A DNA stretch of 64,000 bases, from NCBI GenBank assembly GCA_037074705.1, contig CM073590.1, positions 45,172,395 through 45,236,394 of the forward strand, given 5' to 3'. The notes beneath the pieces were generated by a model, which saw nothing but the letters and a program-made list of their open reading frames with translations, searched no databases and was not told where the DNA came from. Each line of letters starts with the position of its first letter. Position 1 is the first letter of the stretch. Shown here one piece after another: positions 59,980 through 64,000 of this stretch. Made by a program: the position numbers and the translations under genes. The stretch is from Zhengitettix transpicula. Taxonomy: Eukaryota > Arthropoda > Insecta > Orthoptera > Tetrigidae.

Positions 59980-61285
59980 TGTAATAAATAAACAATTACT
60001 TATTAATTTGCCCCACGATGTGGTAGCCAAAATGTAATAATCAAATAAGATGGGCTTTTAAATGAAAAATTATTAACTTTAAAACAAACAAATTTATTTA
60101 ACAAAACTTGAAACAATGATACAATTTAATAAAAAAAACATATCTCAATCTCTCAAAGGTCTTTACTGGGTTTGATAACGGCAGAACATTTAAACATAAT
60201 CAAAGAACAATTTACTTTTAATATAAAAGGAAATATTTATTCGTCTAAACATAGACGAAATTAATTATTGACGAACTTATTCTACAAGATTGATTTTAAA
60301 TTTAAAGAGTTTATTTTATTAACACAAAAGAAAAGAACGATATCTGACTTTATCTTTTAATTCGGTTTACATCTATGAATACCATGAAATTTCAACTTAC
60401 GATTACTCAGGAAAATTTGGCTCGTTCGTACACACACACCTTATATACTGATTCTAACACACACTGTTGGTTTGACAAAAGTTGGTTCTCCGTTCGTGAA
60501 GGACATATCTTTTGCTCGTTCTGAAGATTACTAGACGCTGGATGCAGTGTCCTGGTCTCCTACAATCGAAGACAGTGGTCTAATTTTGAGATTAGAATAG
60601 ATTAGACTTCAGCATACAAAATGTTTATCGATGAATATTTGGCTATTTCTCTCGCAGACTGCAACTTACAACACATTCTCCTCCCTTAACCGATGTCTCT
60701 CCTAGTCACATTCTCCAGCTTCGCTGATCACAGCACGATTGACTTCTTAAACACATTCACCATCTTCGGTGGTCGCAGAATAACTCCCCATCACGTCCAC
60801 CAGCTTCCGTGATCGCCTCACGACTAACTTCTCTAACTAACTCCTCTCAATAGCTTATCTTCCGCTCCATTGTTCCAAAACTTCGTCGCAAATGCCCGTT
60901 GACAGTTTCTTCCATTATCCCGAGATTTATATTATGCAGGTGCAGTTCCTTAGTCAGCAAATGGCTAACTACTCTGTCATGTCCGAAAGCCGACAATCCA
61001 GACAGGACTATTTATCTTTTTGCACCCTCACACACCTAGATTTTCAAAACGAAGAAATACTCAGTCCTAAATAAACACGTTACAAAACTTGCCCTTTCAA
61101 CAGTCCAAACCATTAATCAGAAACAATGCCTCACTTAGCAAATATTACATTGTGCCCCAGATTTAGGCCACACGCACGTGCACGGTTCCGAATTCTCAAG
61201 ACCAGTCCTAAATAAACACATTACAAAACTTCCCTTTCAACAGTCCAGACCATAATCAGAAACAATGCCTTACTTTCCAGGCATT

Positions 61286-61288
<3 letters not shown>
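59980..61288 (-). mobile_element. solo LTR (copy of 4648-5956)
   Basis: Same ends, ATAT flanks and primer-binding-site stub (60010-60029) as the left copy. Confidence 0.75.

Positions 61289-61318
<30 letters not shown>
61289..61318. repeat. (AT)n microsatellite (copy)
   Basis: Same length as the run at 5957-5986. Confidence 0.9.
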
Positions 61319-61320
<2 letters not shown>

Positions 61321-61382
61321 ATAGTATGCATAGGCAACTATAATCAAAGCATAAGAGGAAAAATTTACATCTGATTGAAAAT

Positions 61383-61553
61383 TAATAAGAAAGGTAGCCA
61401 AATACAGACAAAAGAAGTGATAATATAAATACTACACATTTCTCAAAGCCTTGGTTCTTTCTTCAGGTGCAGAAAAAATGCAACAGCCTAGAAACGTTGT
61501 GTGTTATTTCGATTACCACGTCTTTTTTCAGTATTTGGTTATCTTTCTTATTA
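61383..61553. repeat. fold-back element (copy of 6051-6221)
   Basis: Identical arms and centre to the left copy. Confidence 0.6.
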
Positions 61554-64000
61554 TTAATGATCAAATAATAGACTATATCACGGTATGAATAAAATATTCT
61601 GGAAATTATACTTAATGTTTATAAATCAATCTTTATCGTTTGTTGTTTAAACAATAAGACTAATTAAGAGTATAAATAGTTCACTGTATGATGAAAAGAA
61701 AGACAAATTAAATAAATAGTATTTCAAACTTTTGTTTTTAAAAATAAAAATTGCTACAGTCAAGGTTTTTATATCTGAGACTGTGTTGAGTCTGCTCTAG
61801 GCAGAAAGACTTGTCTTAGTTTTATGAAGTAGAGCTCCTAGAGCAACTTCTTAGTTATACTTTTTAAAAATGGGGCCCTATTATATTTTAAGTAGCATAT
61901 AAGTGTAAGTAATGTTCTTAGTAATTCATGATACACACTAAATATTTATAATTAAAGCAGATGAATAATAATTAAAACATTAAATGAAGTGATTTGGTGA
62001 TGCTTACTGATGATACATATTATGGTGTGAAAAATTACAAAAAGATCATACTCAGTCTGGCATTGTGCCAACAAATCAGTGAAAGTCCTTCTGAAACAAC
62101 ATTGCCAACAGAAAAATAAGTTTTAGCTTAGTTCCTTTGGGTACTTCCATACTCTGATGAGCCAAAACATTGACTATCTGATGAACACATTAATAATGTG
62201 TTGGTCCACCTTTGGAACACAATACATGGCATGGATTTGTCAAGTCCTTTTTAAGCTACTGTAAACTGATACAGTCAGTACATGCACATTATGTGGGATT
62301 GATACTAAACTGAATCTAGTTATTAATATAAATTACATTTATGTGGCATTGATGGGTCCTTATTAGCAGAAAAGTAATTGACGAACATGGCATAGTTAAA
62401 CGTGCTGATGCAAATGTTGTATCAGAGAATAAAATGTCTACATGCCATTCACCTATAACCAGCAAAGTAGAGGAATTAGAGTCATCAAATCATTAAATCT
62501 CAGCAAAATGATTTTATGTGCAATCAAGTTATTAAGAATGGACATCACAAAATGATTTATAATCTATAGTAACAGATTAATGGCAATATGGAGACACTAT
62601 CATTCTCATCGACCCTGATAATTATTTATTCAGTACTAATTTCAAATATTTGCACGTTTTTAAATTCTTCTTCTGACTACACTTCTAAAGGAGCTATGGA
62701 TGCCTTAACACTACTAGTGTTAAAAAATTTCCAGTCCCTGCATCAGAGTACAACCCAGTGGTTGCCCCTTTCTAATATAATCATAGTGATTCAGTATCTT
62801 TGCTGATGTCTTGTTTACATTTTCAGTTCATCCTGTGGGTTTTATTTTTAGCTGATGTAGAGCTCATGGAGACAGAGGGTTTCTAGCCAAGTTTTGTATT
62901 GGGGCTGATTGATATGAAATACTATTGTAATCTTTTTTTGTGGTGTCCAAGTGTTTATACCAAGGTCTGAGTTTATAACTGAGTAGTTTACTTACCAGGA
63001 TGTAACTGTTATCAACATTAAAACTCTGTTTTTATTTATATACAGTTTATGTGAGAGTTTGCAAGATGATCCCTATATACCACATTCATTCTGTCAAAGA
63101 GGTTGGAAAGGCTTAAGTACAATAATCCTGGTGTATAAGCAGAGTGGTATCATTTCTCCAATACATACTTGAATGAGCAAAGTCGATTCCTTGTTATCAG
63201 CGCCACGTTCCAAAATGCTGTGCCCATGTTAATTTAACATCAAGGGCTAGCCCAAGATAATTCTCACTTGGCACTAGAATTGTTTCTATAAAGAAACATT
63301 TTGGGTGTTTCTTTGGTAGGTAAATTGAAGGAGGGTATATTATGTGAATTCATATTTATTTGCCAGGATATACAACATTTAGGTCAAATTAATTAACACA
63401 TTTGTATAGGAAACTGAGATAGGGTAGCCAACTTACCGAAAATCAAAAGTTGGTCCAGTCAGGTTGTGCAGAAAAAATCTGTAACATTTGTGCAAAGTAC
63501 ACCATTGAAAATTAATTCACCAACCCCCATGTAATTAATTATTATAAATTAATATTTTATTTAAGTTTTTCACCTAAAGATGTCCCAAAATTTAGGGACA
63601 ACACATTTTGAGTTTTAAATTGATCTTAATAAACTTTTGACCAATTTGTTGATGTTATTTCATTAATTAAAAAAGTCAGATTAATATAATTATATTTTCA
63701 CAGACAACACATCACGCCCACAACGTAACACAAATTCAGGCTGTTTGTGGTTTGGTCACACACTTTTTGTGACTTACTCCTGTTGATTATCTTTGTGGAC
63801 ACCAATTTTATTTTACTGAAGTGTTTGGGAGATTAGCCTTACATTCTCCCTTGTTGTGCTGTCATCGTATTATGGTTGCATGTACAACTCGCTAATCCCT
63901 ATCAGGCTAAGGTGTCACCAGCTTCTCTGGAACTGTCCTTTCAGTGTACTAATATCATACAAATGAGGAATCAATTATTAATAAAATCTTCTTGGGCTTC
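61554..64000. other. unassigned DNA (copy of 6222-8668)
   Basis: Contents as in the left copy. No gene was recognised. Confidence 0.5.

Larger units (their letters stand above)
55333..64000 (+). repeat. direct copy of 1-8668 at a fixed 55,332-bp offset
   Basis: Every landmark I compared keeps the same distance and sequence: the copia frames, the 3' LTR start, the solo LTR ends, a 30-bp AT microsatellite, the fold-back element, the METLSFSST frame and the last bases of the window (which equal 8641-8668). No indel was seen. The copy must extend beyond the window on at least one side. Confidence 0.95.

Noticed and set aside
1..64000. tRNA or rRNA genes
   Set aside because: I found no tRNA cloverleaf with proper A and B boxes and no rRNA-like stretch. 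Isolated GGTTCG strings lack the rest.

Overview
This is a eukaryotic, AT-rich, repeat-dominated window. It most resembles a large-genome arthropod, probably an insect. The grounds are Ty1/copia and insect-type Ty3/gypsy retrotransposons, solo LTRs, a Jockey/CR1-like LINE fragment, poly(A)-ended retroposons, and one small gene with GTAAGT/AG introns. Nothing looks bacterial. Species was not identified.

Layout: (1) 1-8668 recurs at 55333-64000 at a constant offset of 55,332 bp. It carries the 3' two thirds of a decayed Ty1/copia element (1-~2695), a solo LTR (4648-5956) and a palindromic fold-back element (6051-6221). (2) 8669-13799 is mostly unassigned. It holds the one convincing cellular gene, a three-exon minus-strand gene (9766-10872) encoding about 190 aa with an N-terminal membrane anchor and a START-like (SRPBCC) look, plus a poly(A)-ended retroposon fragment. 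(3) 13800-24756 is a mobile-element cluster. Four LTRs lie nose-to-tail, separated by (AT)n (13800-18524). They are followed by a retroposon with 14-bp target duplications, a LINE reverse-transcriptase fragment, another LTR (21115-22051) and an internally deleted Ty3/gypsy element with both LTRs (22082-24756). (4) 26668-33480 is a diverged array of ~270-440 bp units headed by a CCCGGCGTTGCCCGG-type sequence. It has an inverted block and a solo LTR inserted into one unit. (5) 34228-51379 is a 17.15-kb satellite of about 591 copies of a 29-bp monomer, with kilobase-scale internal duplications. (6) 51380-54011 holds a fold-back hairpin, a copia fragment on the minus strand and a possible terminal exon. 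(7) 54012-~58027 is the copia element again, this time with its 5' LTR, primer-binding site, gag, pol and 3' LTR. After it the 55.3-kb unit restarts.

The genes do not form a pathway. The copia and gypsy elements are inactivated by frameshifts, stops and deletions. The points most worth following are the exact 55.3-kb repeat period (a very recent segmental duplication or an assembly artefact), the 29-bp satellite with its four-way variable base, the run of LTRs embedded in AT microsatellites, and the small spliced gene that single-frame ORF calling misses.
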